From the NCBI RefSeq assembly GCF_018327685.1, contig NZ_BNEL01000001.1, positions 1,364,001 to 1,428,000 on the forward strand: a DNA stretch of 64,000 nt, read 5' to 3'. The notes below the pieces were generated by a model. That model saw only the letters and a list, made by a program, of their open reading frames with translations. It did no database searches and had not been told where the DNA came from. Made by a program: the position numbers and the translations under genes. This document shows positions 1 through 8,002 of this stretch, one piece after another. Source of the stretch: Streptomyces sp. TS71-3. GTDB taxonomy: Bacteria; Actinomycetota; Actinomycetes; Streptomycetales; Streptomycetaceae. Each line of letters starts with the position of its first letter. Position 1 is the stretch's first letter.

Positions 1-59
1 CGGGCGGCGCCTTCGCCGGTGGCCGGCGGCTCGCGGCGGGGAGGACGTGGCCGCCATGG

Positions 60-541
60 TCAGCCGGCCGTGCCGGGGAGGGCGGCGGTGGCGAGCCAGG
101 AGCGGCCCTCGGCCCCCGGCCTGGAGGCGTAGGCGGGGTGGACGGCCCGGCCGAACCGGGCGGCGACCTCGGCCAGTTCGCGCACGTCAGGCCGCCAGCC
201 GTGGCGTTCGAGCCAGGCGCCCGGGTCGGCCGGACCCGGCTGCCACAGCCCGGTGAAGGTCGGGTCGACCGCGCTCGCGGCGGTGCGCAGGGACGGCCCG
301 ACCTCGAAGTGGTCGAAGGCCAGGGTGCTGCCCGGCGCGCTGAGCCGGGTCACCGTGGCCAGGAGGCGGTCGGCGGCCGGCTCGTCGAGCGAGTACAGGA
401 TGCCCTCCGCGAGCCATGCCGTCGGACGGTCCGCGCTGAAGCCCGCCGCGCTCAGAGCCGCGGCCCAGTCGTCGCGCAGGTCCACCGCCACCGCGTGCCG
501 GGTGGCCGGGGCGTCGCCCGCGTGCTGCTCCATCCGTTGAT
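60..541 (-). pseudogene. SAM-dependent methyltransferase, C-terminal part (interrupted by IS605 element)
   Basis: About 160 residues of a class I methyltransferase of the leucine carboxyl methyltransferase-like (TIGR00027 type) family, ending in a normal TGA at 60-62. Segments typical of the family's second half are visible: VDLRDDW, TAWLAEGILYSL and the LAFDHFEVG strand. The SAM-binding GMDSR stretch is missing here and lies beyond the insertion at 2353-2483 on the same strand. Joining CCGTTGAT (up to 541) directly to CCACCGCG (from 2353) restores one frame reading FKDAVDQRMEQHAG, so the gene was interrupted without loss of bases. The product probably methylated a small molecule or carboxyl group, but the substrate cannot be told. 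With the N-terminus also lost upstream of 2483, the gene is almost certainly dead. Confidence 0.75.
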
Positions 542-554
542 CTTGCGTGGGTAT

Positions 555-573
555 CCCCGGGCTTCGGCCGGGG
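555..573. repeat. Left-end hairpin of the IS605 element
   Basis: CCCCGG and GCCGGGG arms flank a short CTTC loop, with one bulged base. Subterminal hairpins like this are what TnpA binds in this family. It lies 13 bases inside the predicted left end. Confidence 0.6.
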
Positions 574-638
574 AGGGGAACGCATCCTCGTTCCGGAGGT
601 GCGCAGCGCCGGAGGTCGCTTCGCCTGCCGGGTGGTGG

Positions 639-1052
639 TCAGGGGTGATGCTTCTGGCCCTCGATGTACTGACGGATCACCGTTAGTGGTGCACCGCCGC
701 AGGACCCTGCGAAGTAGCAGCGGGATCAGAACACTGACCCCCTACCGATGCGGTTGCTCCGGCCGGTGTACTCAGCCCGCAGGTACCGGGAGCTGACGCC
801 CTTGAGGCTGTTGATCAGCTTCGACAGGGCGACCTTCGGCGGGTAGTGCACGAGCAGATGTACGTGATCCGCTTCACCGTTGAACTCCCGTAGTTCCGCC
901 CCGAACCTGCCGCATACCTCCTTCATGATCACTTCGCACCGCACGGGCATGGCGTTATCGAAGACATCACGCCGGTACTTCGTGACGGACACCAGATGAG
1001 CATGAAGGTTGTAAGCGACGTGTCGGCCCCTGGGTGCGTCAGGATTTGAGTT
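639..1052 (-). pseudogene. tnpA: IS200-type Y1 transposase TnpA with a nonsense mutation
   Basis: The reading frame gives RHVAYNLHAHLVSVTKYRR, then the HUH metal-binding motif as HVHLL and the region VALSKLINSLKG, all characteristic of IS200/IS605 Y1 transposases. The frame stops at TGA 726-728, just where the family has Trp (the ..FWSRSYF.. segment). Past that stop the same frame continues SRCYFAGSCGGAPLTVIRQY, including the catalytic Tyr of IRQYIEGQ, to the natural stop at 639-641. A single TGG to TGA change therefore removes the nucleophile. No convincing start codon was found in frame upstream of about 1025, so the 5' boundary is approximate. The protein should be inactive unless the stop is read through. 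Confidence 0.75.
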
Positions 1053-1117
1053 CCAACATGCTGATATATGCGGCGCATAGTAAGATCTCGCAAGCTGGCC
1101 ACAAGGAGGTGGGTCGG

Positions 1118-2317
1118 GTGATTCGTGCGTACAAGTTCCTGATGCGGCCCACCGTGGGCCAGCAGGGCGCGCTCGCCGAGATGTTGCGTGATCACTGCTC
1201 GCTCTACAGCGGGGCGTTGCAGGAGCGCCGCGACGCCTACCGGCACGCCTCGAAGACCACCGTCCGCTACGGGCAGCAGTCCGCCCAGCTCAAGGACATC
1301 CGGGCCTTCGACCCGGAGCGTCAGGGACGCTGGTCGTTCTCCAGCCAGCAGGCCACCTTGCGCCGCCTGGACAAGGCGTTCGCCGCGTTCTTCCGGCGGG
1401 TGAAGGCCGGCGACAAGCCGGGATATCCGCGTTTTCGCTCAGGCAAGCGGTTCGACACCGTGGACTTCCCCAGGGACGGCGACGGATGCCGCTGGGATGC
1501 CACGCCGCACGACCCCGTCACCCGTGTGCGCCTCCAAGGTGTCGGACACGTCAGGGTGCACCAGCACCGGCCTGTGGTCGGCAAGGTCAAGACGATCTCG
1601 GTGAAGCGTGAGGGCCGACGCTGGTACGTCATCCTCACCGCCGACCAGGCCCGCCCCGAGCCCCTGGAGCCGACCGGCTCCGTGATCGGCATCGACATGG
1701 GCATAGCCCACTTCCTCGCCGACTCCCATGGTGAGTTCGTGCCCAACCCGCGTCACGGCCAGAAGGCCGCCACCGCACTGGAGACGGCGCAGCAGGCGCT
1801 CAGCCGGTGCAAGCGGGGATCCAAGCGCCGCCGCAAGGCCGTGGAGGTGGTGGCTCGGCTGCACGGCAAGGTGCGCCGTCAGCGTCTGGACCACGCCCAC
1901 AAGACCGCCCTGGCCTACGTACGCGGCAACGACTTCATCGCGCACGAAGACCTCGAGATCCGCAACATGAGCAAGGCCCCCACGCCGAAGGCGGATCGGG
2001 AACAGTCGGGCATCTTCCTGCCGAACGGGGCCGCCGCGAAGGCCGGGCTCAACCGCTCGATCGCCGATGCCGGATGGGGAGTGTTCCTCCAGGTACTCAC
2101 CGCCAAGGCAGAATGCGCCGGACGGGTAGTGATGGCCGTGGACCCCCGCAACACCTCCCGGCGGTGCCCCGAATGCGGGCACACCGCCAAGGAGAACCGG
2201 CCCACCCAGGAGAAGTTCCACTGCCAGGCGTGCGGCCACAACGCGCACGCCGACACCGTGGGCGCCCTGAACGTACTACGGGCCGGGCTGGCCCGCCGCG
2301 ACGCCCACCAGGGCTAG
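1118..2317 (+). CDS. tnpB: TnpB, RuvC-like RNA-guided nuclease of the IS605 element
   Basis: A 399-residue protein from GTG 1118, preceded by AAGGAGG at 1103-1109 with 8-base spacing; an earlier in-frame GTG at 1109 sits inside that site. N-terminal [11 protein letters not shown] and the [11 protein letters not shown] region are typical TnpB/OrfB. The three RuvC acidic residues are present: Asp in [10 protein letters not shown], Glu in [10 protein letters not shown], and Asp in [12 protein letters not shown] four-cysteine zinc ribbon ([10 protein letters not shown] and CQACGHNAH) lies between the last two. Length matches active TnpB (about 400 aa). TnpB proteins cut DNA next to a transposon-adjacent motif using a guide RNA from the right end of the element. 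All catalytic features look intact here, unlike the neighbouring tnpA. Confidence 0.9.
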   Translation: MIRAYKFLMRPTVGQQGALAEMLRDHCSLYSGALQERRDAYRHASKTTVRYGQQSAQLKDIRAFDPERQGRWSFSSQQATLRRLDKAFAAFFRRVKAGDKPGYPRFRSGKRFDTVDFPRDGDGCRWDATPHDPVTRVRLQGVGHVRVHQHRPVVGKVKTISVKREGRRWYVILTADQARPEPLEPTGSVIGIDMGIAHFLADSHGEFVPNPRHGQKAATALETAQQALSRCKRGSKRRRKAVEVVARLHGKVRRQRLDHAHKTALAYVRGNDFIAHEDLEIRNMSKAPTPKADREQSGIFLPNGAAAKAGLNRSIADAGWGVFLQVLTAKAECAGRVVMAVDPRNTSRRCPECGHTAKENRPTQEKFHCQACGHNAHADTVGALNVLRAGLARRDAHQG

Positions 2318-2352
2318 CGAGAAGCCCCCGGCGCCCGCCGGAGGCGGAGTCA
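2200..2352 (+). ncRNA. Predicted omega-RNA (reRNA) scaffold at the tnpB 3' end
   Basis: By analogy with ISDra2 and related elements, the 3' part of tnpB plus the right end is expected to be processed into the guide RNA scaffold. What is seen is a GC-rich imperfect hairpin at 2324-2345, seven bases after the tnpB stop, and a right end of GAGTCA. The guide would be the flanking sequence starting CCACCGCGTCC at 2353. The 5' boundary is a guess. Confidence 0.4.
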
Positions 2353-2483
2353 CCACCGCGTCCTTGAACCGCAGGACGGGCTCCTGGTCGATCTCGAACA
2401 CGTCCGTTCCCGCGGGCCAGGGCAGCCGCCAGGCCCGGCTGTCCATGCCGGACGCCACGAGGACGGCCTGGCCGCAGCAGCTA
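2353..2483 (-). pseudogene. SAM-dependent methyltransferase, internal N-terminal fragment
   Basis: This strand reads [20 protein letters not shown], then the acidic [15 protein letters not shown]. This is the SAM-binding motif region of the same methyltransferase whose C-terminal half lies at 60-541. The frame joins that half exactly once the IS605 element is removed. Upstream, homology ends at about 2480-2483 where the 70-bp repeats begin. The first 70-80 residues expected for the family, with the start codon, are therefore absent. The gene was damaged twice: truncated at the repeat and split by the transposon. Confidence 0.7.
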
Positions 2484-2623
2484 AGGGGCGCGGGGAACTG
2501 CGCAAAGGACCCTGGTGGTGCCGCACCCGTCGGGAGGGATCAGCCAGGGAACCAGGGGCGCGGGGAACTGCGCGAAGGACCCCGGTAGACCCGCACTCCG
2601 CCGAAAAGACCAGCCACGGAACA
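2484..2623. repeat. Two 70-bp direct repeats with GGGGCGCGGGGAACTGCGC core
   Basis: Copies at 2484-2553 and 2554-2623 share the core AGGGGCGCGGGGAACTGCGC followed by (A/G)AAGGACCC. They also share the later blocks CCGCAC and CAGCCA.GGAAC. Similar GGGGCGCGGGGAACTGCGC elements are scattered between genes in many Streptomyces genomes. They abut the broken end of the methyltransferase fragment. No gene is seen from 2484 to 2677 except the leader of the next gene. Confidence 0.75.
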
Positions 2624-2677
2624 GCGGCACCGCGAACCGCCTCAGCCCCGGCAAGGGCGACCCGATAGGAATACCGC

Positions 2678-3724
2678 ATGGACAACGTCATAGACCTGCG
2701 CAGCGACACCGTCACCCGCCCCACCGATCCGATGCGCGCCGCCATGGCGCGTGCCGACGTGGGGGACGACGTGTTCGGCGACGATCCCGCGGTGAACGCG
2801 CTCCAGGAGCGGGCGGCGGAGCTGCTGGGCTTCCCGGCCGCGCTCTTCGTCTCGTCGGGCACGCAGAGCAACCTGTGCGCACTGCTCGGTCACTGCGGGC
2901 GTGGCGACGAGTATCTCGCGATGTGGAACGCGCATCTCTACCTCCACGAGGGGGGCGGGGCGGCGGCGCTGGGCGGGATCCAGCCGCAGCCCCTGCCGGA
3001 CCGCGGGGACGGCGAGATCGACCTGGCCGACATCGAGGCCGCGGTCAAGCCGGACGATCCGCACTACGCGCGGACCCGGCTGCTCTGCCTGGAGAACACG
3101 TTCAGCGGCACGGTGATCGCCCCGGAGCGGCTGGAGGCCGCCACGGGCGTGGCCCGGAAGCACGGGCTGTCGACGCACCTGGACGGGGCGAGGCTGTTCA
3201 ACGCCGCGGTGGCCGGCGGCGGTGACCCCTACCTCGGCGCGCGCGAGATCGCGCAGCACTTCGACAGCGTGTCGGTGTGCTTCAGCAAGGGCCTGGGGGC
3301 GCCGGTGGGCTCGGTGCTGCTGGGCTCCCGGGAGTTCATCGGCGCGGCGCGGCGCTGGCGCAAGGCGCTGGGCGGCGGCATGCGGCAGGCCGGCGTGCTG
3401 GCGGCGGCCGCGTCGTACGCGCTGGACCACCACGTCGAGCGGCTGGCCGAGGACCACGCGAACGCCGCGGTGTTCGCAAAGGCCCTTGAGGGCGTGCAGG
3501 GGCTTCAGGTCGGCCCGGCGCGCACCAACATGGTGTTCGCCCGCGCCATCGCGGGCGTCACGCCCGAGGACCTGGCCGAGCGGCTGGCGGCCCGCGGCGT
3601 GCTGTGCAGCGGCGAGCGCCCGTCGTTCCGCTTCGTGTTCCACCTCGACGTCTCGCGGCAGGACGCGGAGCGCGCGGCGGCCGTGGTGCGGGAGGTCCTG
3701 GCCGGCGGCACCGGAGCCGCGTGA
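2678..3724 (+). CDS. ltaE: Low-specificity L-threonine aldolase (PLP enzyme)
   Basis: A 348-residue fold-type I PLP enzyme of the beta-eliminating lyase/threonine aldolase family, which splits L-threonine or L-allo-threonine to glycine and acetaldehyde. The N-terminus IDLRSDTVTRPTDPMR and the GDDVFGDDPAVN segment are signatures of the family. The SSGTQSNL loop binds the cofactor phosphate. HLDGARLFNA holds the Asp/Arg pair near the pyridine ring, and the Schiff-base lysine is in VCFSKGLGAPVGS. Length is normal. The gene stands alone between the damaged methyltransferase region and a convergent glycosidase gene, with a hairpin after its stop. Activity toward other beta-hydroxy amino acids cannot be excluded. 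Confidence 0.92.
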   Translation: MDNVIDLRSDTVTRPTDPMRAAMARADVGDDVFGDDPAVNALQERAAELLGFPAALFVSSGTQSNLCALLGHCGRGDEYLAMWNAHLYLHEGGGAAALGGIQPQPLPDRGDGEIDLADIEAAVKPDDPHYARTRLLCLENTFSGTVIAPERLEAATGVARKHGLSTHLDGARLFNAAVAGGGDPYLGAREIAQHFDSVSVCFSKGLGAPVGSVLLGSREFIGAARRWRKALGGGMRQAGVLAAAASYALDHHVERLAEDHANAAVFAKALEGVQGLQVGPARTNMVFARAIAGVTPEDLAERLAARGVLCSGERPSFRFVFHLDVSRQDAERAAAVVREVLAGGTGAA

Positions 3725-3738
3725 GGCGACCTCGGCAG

Positions 3739-3781
3739 GGCGCCTCGTGACCCCACCGTGGTGGCGGGGGCACGAGGCGCC
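3739..3781. terminator. Bidirectional terminator between convergent genes
   Basis: Perfect 11-bp arms GGCGCCTCGTG (3739-3749) and CACGAGGCGCC (3771-3781) lie between the stop of the threonine aldolase gene and the stop of the convergent alpha-galactosidase gene. There is no U-tract, as is usual in Streptomyces. Confidence 0.65.
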
Positions 3782-3880
3782 GGGGGAGCGACCAGCCGGG
3801 GGAGCCCGCCCAGCCGGAGAGCGGGACCAGCCGGGGGAGCGGGACCGGCCGGAGGAGCCGGACCAGTCGGTGGTGCCGGA
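3782..3880. repeat. Short degenerate tandem repeats (AGCCGGGGGAGCGGGACC type)
   Basis: About four imperfect copies of a roughly 18-21 bp unit containing CAGCCGGGGGAGC or variants fill the gap up to the alpha-galactosidase stop. The last part duplicates AGTCGGTGGTGCCGGA across the stop codon. No coding function is seen. Confidence 0.5.
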
Positions 3881-6148
3881 CTAGTCGGTGGTGCTGAACC
3901 CGTCGAAGTCGACCTCTCCGGTGGTCGCCGCGGCGTGGGAGGTGGCCGTCAGGCCGACGTCCTGCGTGGCGGCGGCGGTCGGCACGGTCTCGGTTCCGAC
4001 GAGGTTCCAGGTGGAGCCGTCGGTGGAGTAGTAGCCGCTGTACGTGGAGCCGTCGCGGACGAGCTTCAGCCACGACGGGTAGGTGGCGGTGCCGGTCGAG
4101 TCCTGGGAGTCGAGCTTGCCGTCGCCGTCGGCGTCCCAGTCGAGCAGGTAGCCGTTGCCGGGGGTCTCGACGAGGGCGAGGTAGCCGGGCGAGGTGTCGG
4201 AGTCCGTGATGTCGTTGCGGACCATGATCCCGGCCTTCGCCCAGACGTCCGTGTCCGACTGGGAGTCGATCTTCACGGTGGTCGTGGAACCGTCGTGCTC
4301 GGCGCCGGGCAGGTAGATCGAGCCGTACTCGTTGATGGCGTTGTAGAGGTCGGCGCCCTGCGCCCGGATGCCCAGCTTGCTGCCGGACTGGCTGAAGCTC
4401 GCCGTGGTGGAGGCGAACGTCCGGTACGGCGCGTTCACCGGGTGGTTGACGGTGATCGTGTCACCGGCGGCCAGCCGGGTGGGGGTGTTCGACCGGTAGC
4501 GGTAGGTCCCGGATCCCTCGAACGCGCTGGACGCGAAGAGCTCGTCCGACGGCTTGAGGGTGACGGTGAAGGTGGCTCGCAGCGCGCTGCCGCCCCTGAC
4601 CGTCCGCGCCCGCGTCGTGGAGTGGGTGGTGATCTTCGCGCCGGCGGGCCCGGTGAGGGTGAGCGCGGCGTCGCCGATCGGCCGCGAGCCGTTGTCGGAG
4701 AGGGTCTCGGTGACCGTGCGCGTGGTGGCGTCGCTCGACGCCGGGGCCCAGTCGAGCGCCAGCGAGACGCTCGGGGCGGCGTCCTTCACCACGTGGTCGG
4801 CGGCGCGGACGCGGTACAGGGCCACGCCGTGCGGGGGGACGTCGGCGGCGATCCGGCCCGCCGACTCCGTCTCCCGGTGGTTCCACAGGTCGTCCAGGGC
4901 GTAGTCGCGGGCCGACGGCAGGCCGAGCGCCGCCGCCGTGGTGGCCACCTCGCGGGGCGCCGAGCCGGTGTTGAACAGGCCCACGACGGCGTCGCCGTTC
5001 GGCTCGGTCTTCGCGAACACCTGGGAGTCGGCGTCGGCGGATATCCGCTTCGCGTCGATACCGTCCTGGTCGACCGCGAGCACGTCGGCGTTCTTCAGCA
5101 TCCCGAGGTCGGCCGGGTCGAGGTGGGTCAGGTCGGTGCCCAGCATCAGGGGCGAGGCGGCCAGCGACCACAGGCTCATCTGCGTCCTGCGCTCGTCGGG
5201 CGTCAGGCCGTCGTCCTTGCCGTTGCCGATCTCCAGCGAGTCGTAGTCGTTGTAGCCGCCGGGGCCGCCGTAGGGCGCCCAGGCCGCCACCTGGTCGAAG
5301 CGGGAGGTCAGGGAGGACCAGGTGGTCAGCGGGTAGCTGCTGCCGTCGGGACCGCAGTAGCACTCGATGTCCCCGCCGGTGCGCCAGCCGTTGGACAGCC
5401 GCTTCCAGGTGGCGGCGTTCTTGATGTCCAGGTTGTTGGAGAGCGCCAGGTGGATGGGCCGGCCGGTCTGCTTCAGCGCCTGCGACCAGGCCTCGACGTC
5501 GCCCACGTCGGGCGTGCCCACGCCGTCGATCTTCAGGTAGTCGATGCCCCAGCCGGCGAACTGGCTCGCCCAGGAGTCGACGAACTGCTGCGCGCCGGGC
5601 TTGGAGTAGTCGATGCCCACCATGCCGCCGCAGTTGTAGTTCTGCTCGTCGGCGCCGGTGGCGATGTCCTTCGCGTGGTAGTCCGTGCCCTCGATGGCGG
5701 TGTTCCGCGCGACGGCCTGCTTGGAGATGCCGGGCGTGACGTAGAGGCCGAACTTGAGGCCGAGCGAGTGGACGTAGTCGGCGACGACCTGGATGCCGTT
5801 CTCGTCCCCGCTGGGCGGGAACTTCTCCGGGTCGGTGACCCAGCGCCCGTACTGGTCGACATTCGCCCCCTGGCTCCCCGGGCACTCGTACCAGAAGTCG
5901 TCGACGTTGGCGTAGGCGAACCCGTTCTTCGCGAGCCCGCTGTCCTTGAGCGCCTTCGCCTGCGCCTCGATGGTCCTCGCCGTCGGGTTCTTGCGGACGA
6001 AGCTCCAACTGCTCCATCCCAGCGCGGGTCTGAGGCCGACGCCGTTGTCCTGCGCCGCCGCCGGCTGCCCGCCGGTGACGGTGAGGCCGGTGGCGAGCAG
6101 CAGCGCTCCCGTGAACGCGGCCAGCGCACGGCGGATGGGTTTCCTCAT
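3881..6148 (-). CDS. Secreted alpha-galactosidase (GH27) with C-terminal accessory domains
   Basis: A 755-residue exported glycosidase. ATG at 6148 is preferred because GGAGGAGAACCCC precedes it; the ATG five codons earlier lies inside that site. A signal peptide (RKPIRRALAAF, a hydrophobic core, GGQPAAAQ) is followed by the GH27 barrel at roughly residues 30-420. There GWSSWSF opens the barrel, the nucleophile Asp is in DYLKIDGVG, and the acid/base Asp is in WRTGGDIE. After a beta-sandwich cap (LWNHRETES, PHGVALYRV), a NEW3-like Ig region (about 460-550) and a C-terminal laminin-like/DUF1349-like domain (TTASFSQSGSKLGI, DVWAKAGIMVRND) follow. It should release terminal alpha-galactose from galactomannans or oligosaccharides outside the cell. 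It diverges from the ROK regulator of the adjoining sugar operon. Confidence 0.9.
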   Translation of the reverse strand: MRKPIRRALAAFTGALLLATGLTVTGGQPAAAQDNGVGLRPALGWSSWSFVRKNPTARTIEAQAKALKDSGLAKNGFAYANVDDFWYECPGSQGANVDQYGRWVTDPEKFPPSGDENGIQVVADYVHSLGLKFGLYVTPGISKQAVARNTAIEGTDYHAKDIATGADEQNYNCGGMVGIDYSKPGAQQFVDSWASQFAGWGIDYLKIDGVGTPDVGDVEAWSQALKQTGRPIHLALSNNLDIKNAATWKRLSNGWRTGGDIECYCGPDGSSYPLTTWSSLTSRFDQVAAWAPYGGPGGYNDYDSLEIGNGKDDGLTPDERRTQMSLWSLAASPLMLGTDLTHLDPADLGMLKNADVLAVDQDGIDAKRISADADSQVFAKTEPNGDAVVGLFNTGSAPREVATTAAALGLPSARDYALDDLWNHRETESAGRIAADVPPHGVALYRVRAADHVVKDAAPSVSLALDWAPASSDATTRTVTETLSDNGSRPIGDAALTLTGPAGAKITTHSTTRARTVRGGSALRATFTVTLKPSDELFASSAFEGSGTYRYRSNTPTRLAAGDTITVNHPVNAPYRTFASTTASFSQSGSKLGIRAQGADLYNAINEYGSIYLPGAEHDGSTTTVKIDSQSDTDVWAKAGIMVRNDITDSDTSPGYLALVETPGNGYLLDWDADGDGKLDSQDSTGTATYPSWLKLVRDGSTYSGYYSTDGSTWNLVGTETVPTAAATQDVGLTATSHAAATTGEVDFDGFSTTD

Positions 6149-6517
6149 GGGGTTCTCCTCCATCGCAGCGCCCTGACAGCGCGGCGGACGTTCGCCTGAT
6201 TGGAACAGGAAGGCAGCAGGCGGCTCTTCCCGGAGCCGCTGGCCGTATGCACTCCGTCGCTAACCGAACACAATCAAACGCCAACCACCAGATGGCACCA
6301 GCGGCCGTGTTCAAAGTCAAGACTGCGCACCAACTCTGATCACACCCGCCCGGCCAGGAGTGAACGGCTCCGACGGGGGCCGCGGACGCCTCCGCCCGGA
6401 GGACGGGGACGCCTCCGCTCGGAGAGTGCGAGCACCTCCGCCCGGAGAACGGGGTCTCGGTCCGGGCGCGGCACCGTTAGGCTGCCCGGGGGTCACAGCG
6501 CGTGCGGAGGGTCTGCC
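6149..6517. promoter_or_regulatory. Divergent control region of alpha-galactosidase and ROK regulator
   Basis: This 369-bp gap separates two divergent starts. Seen here: an IR GCGGCT/AGCCGC near 6220-6240, the AT-richer stretch 6255-6345 holding TTGACT on the minus strand (about 6318), and three near-palindromic 23-bp iterons (separate entry). No gene was found. GCGGAGGG about 8 bases before ATG 6518 is the ROK gene's ribosome binding site. Confidence 0.5.
6389..6448. repeat. Three 23-bp-period near-palindromic iterons upstream of ROK gene
   Basis: CCTCCGCCCGGAGG at 6389-6402 (a near-perfect palindrome), CCTCCGCTCGGAGA at 6412-6425 and CCTCCGCCCGGAGA at 6435-6448 recur exactly every 23 bases, about two helical turns. 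They lie 70-130 bases before the ROK start and are candidate operators. Confidence 0.6.
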
Positions 6518-7759
6518 ATGAATCGCACGGGAAGCAACCTTCCCGCTGTCGGCGAGTACAACCAGACGGTCGTTCTCGACGCCATCCGCCGACGCCCCGA
6601 GGGGATAACCCGGTCCGAACTCGCGGCCCTCACCGCCCTGAGCGGGATGACGGTGACCAAGGTCTGCCGGCGCCTCATCGACGCCGGCCTCGTCGACGAG
6701 CACGGAACCCGCGCGAACGGCCCCGGCAAGCCGGCGGCGATCGTCAGGCTGAACCCGGGCGGCGGTTTCGCTGTCGGGGTGCACATCGACCCCGCGGCGG
6801 TGACCTACGTGCTCGTCGACCTGTCCGGCACGGTGCGCGACCACGCCCGCAGCGGCACGCCGACCGCGGGGGACCCGAGCGCGGTCATCGACGAGATGGC
6901 CAACGCGATCGAGGCCCTCATCGCGGGCTCCGCCGTCGACCGGTCCCGCATCCTCGGCATCGGCATCGCCTCGCCGGGACCGGTGAACGTCGACGACGGC
7001 GTGATCCTCAACCCGCCGATGATGCCCAACTGGCACCGGGTCGCCCTGCGCAGTGCCCTCGCCGAGGCGACGGGCCTGCCCGTGCTGCTGGAGAAGGACG
7101 CGACGGCCGCGGTGGTCGCCGAGCTGTGGTTCGCGGGCCCCGCCAGCAGCCGCGACTTCGCGTTCATGTACTACGGCACCGGCCTCGGCACCGGCCTCGC
7201 GGTGTCGGGCGAGGTGGTGCGCGGCACCAGCTCCAACGCGGGCGACGCGGGGCACATCACCGTCGACCCCGGCGGGGACGTGTGCACGTGCGGCAGGCGC
7301 GGCTGCGTCGGCTACCTCGTCGTCCCCCGGACGCTCGTCAAGCGCGCCCTGGGCGCCGGCGTGCTCACGGCGGCCGAGGCCGGAGACCTCGACGACACCG
7401 GCGACGTGGACGCGGCGTTCAGCAGGCTCGCGGACCTCGCGGCGGCCGGCAAGCCCGGGGCGGCCGCGATCCTGGACGACGCCGCGCGGTCGCTGGGGCG
7501 CGCGATCGTGGTGATCGTGAACCTCCTCGACATCGACGAGGTCATCTTCGGCGGGCCGTTCTGGGCGCCCATCTCCCCGGCGATCCTCGCCGCGCTGCCC
7601 GAGGCCGTGAGCGGGGATTCCGCCCTGATCCCGCCGCATCCCGTCCGGTTCGCGCAGTCCGCGGTCCCCGTCGATGTCGCGGCGGTCGGAGCCGCGACCC
7701 TCGTGCTCGACAACACCTTCTCGCCGCGGCCGTCCGCCCTGCTCCTCGCGGCCGAGTGA
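6518..7759 (+). CDS. ROK-family transcriptional regulator (NagC/XylR type)
   Basis: A 413-residue regulator from ATG 6518; the frame is open further upstream but without a good start. An N-terminal winged helix (VVLDAIRRRPEGITRSEL to GKPAAIVRL, about residues 12-75) binds DNA. It is followed by the sugar-kinase-like ROK core with the ATP-site-like IGIASPGPVN, the LEKDATAAV segment and YYGTGLGTGLAV. The zinc/ROK signature CTCGRRGCVGYL is present; the usual last Glu position is Tyr/Leu here. It most likely represses the ABC importer and glycosidase genes on either side and is released by a sugar or sugar phosphate. The ligand is unknown. Position between the GH27 gene and the mannoside importer supports that role. 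Confidence 0.88.
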   Translation: MNRTGSNLPAVGEYNQTVVLDAIRRRPEGITRSELAALTALSGMTVTKVCRRLIDAGLVDEHGTRANGPGKPAAIVRLNPGGGFAVGVHIDPAAVTYVLVDLSGTVRDHARSGTPTAGDPSAVIDEMANAIEALIAGSAVDRSRILGIGIASPGPVNVDDGVILNPPMMPNWHRVALRSALAEATGLPVLLEKDATAAVVAELWFAGPASSRDFAFMYYGTGLGTGLAVSGEVVRGTSSNAGDAGHITVDPGGDVCTCGRRGCVGYLVVPRTLVKRALGAGVLTAAEAGDLDDTGDVDAAFSRLADLAAAGKPGAAAILDDAARSLGRAIVVIVNLLDIDEVIFGGPFWAPISPAILAALPEAVSGDSALIPPHPVRFAQSAVPVDVAAVGAATLVLDNTFSPRPSALLLAAE

Positions 7760-8002
7760 ACCACCTGCCCCTCGCGGCACGGTGGCCCCGGCCCGCGCTC
7801 GCGGTCACGTGACCACAACTTTGTCCCCGCGAAGCATTGCGGGCAATTTGAATACATGATTTCCTAACCCCGCCAGGGCGCTTCCCGCCTGACCCGACAC
7901 CGTTGCGTCGTGTCGCTTCCACCCGGAAGACAACCCCCCTTGCCTGAGGTGTCAACGTCGACCCGACCAGCGTCAGTGCCGGTCGCTCTCTCAAGGACGA
8001 AT
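7760..8002 (+). promoter_or_regulatory. Promoter region of the mannoside ABC operon
   Basis: The gap holds the IR CCCGC-N8-GCGGG near 7824-7842 and an AT-rich run CAATTTGAATACATGATTT (about 7841-7861), the likeliest promoter/operator. AAGGACGA sits just before ATG 8003. No gene is seen. Confidence 0.45.

Larger units (their letters stand above)
542..2352 (+). mobile_element. IS200/IS605-family element (divergent tnpA/tnpB) inserted after TTGAT
   Basis: A roughly 1.81-kb element with the IS605 arrangement: a Y1 transposase gene (tnpA) leftward and tnpB rightward, diverging from about 1050-1118. The left flank is TTGAT (537-541), the pentanucleotide known as the target of several IS605-group elements such as ISDra2. 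Each end carries an imperfect hairpin (555-573 near the left end, 2324-2345 near the right end), as expected for single-strand transposition. There is no target duplication and no inverted terminal repeat, also as expected. The right end is placed at GAGTCA (2347-2352) because excision there restores the host reading frame; a one-base shift (543-2353) is equivalent. Confidence 0.8.

Noticed and set aside
726..992. A short 88-residue intact TnpA
   Set aside because: The frame continues past the TGA with the missing catalytic Tyr segment, so it is a nonsense-mutated full-length gene rather than a small functional protein.
1034..1117. GTG 1034 as the tnpB start
   Set aside because: It adds 28 residues unlike any TnpB, while AAGGAGG precedes GTG 1118 at good spacing.
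3758..6199. 813-codon plus-strand frame opposite the alpha-galactosidase gene
   Set aside because: It is antisense to a clear GH27 enzyme, low-complexity, and has no start signal.
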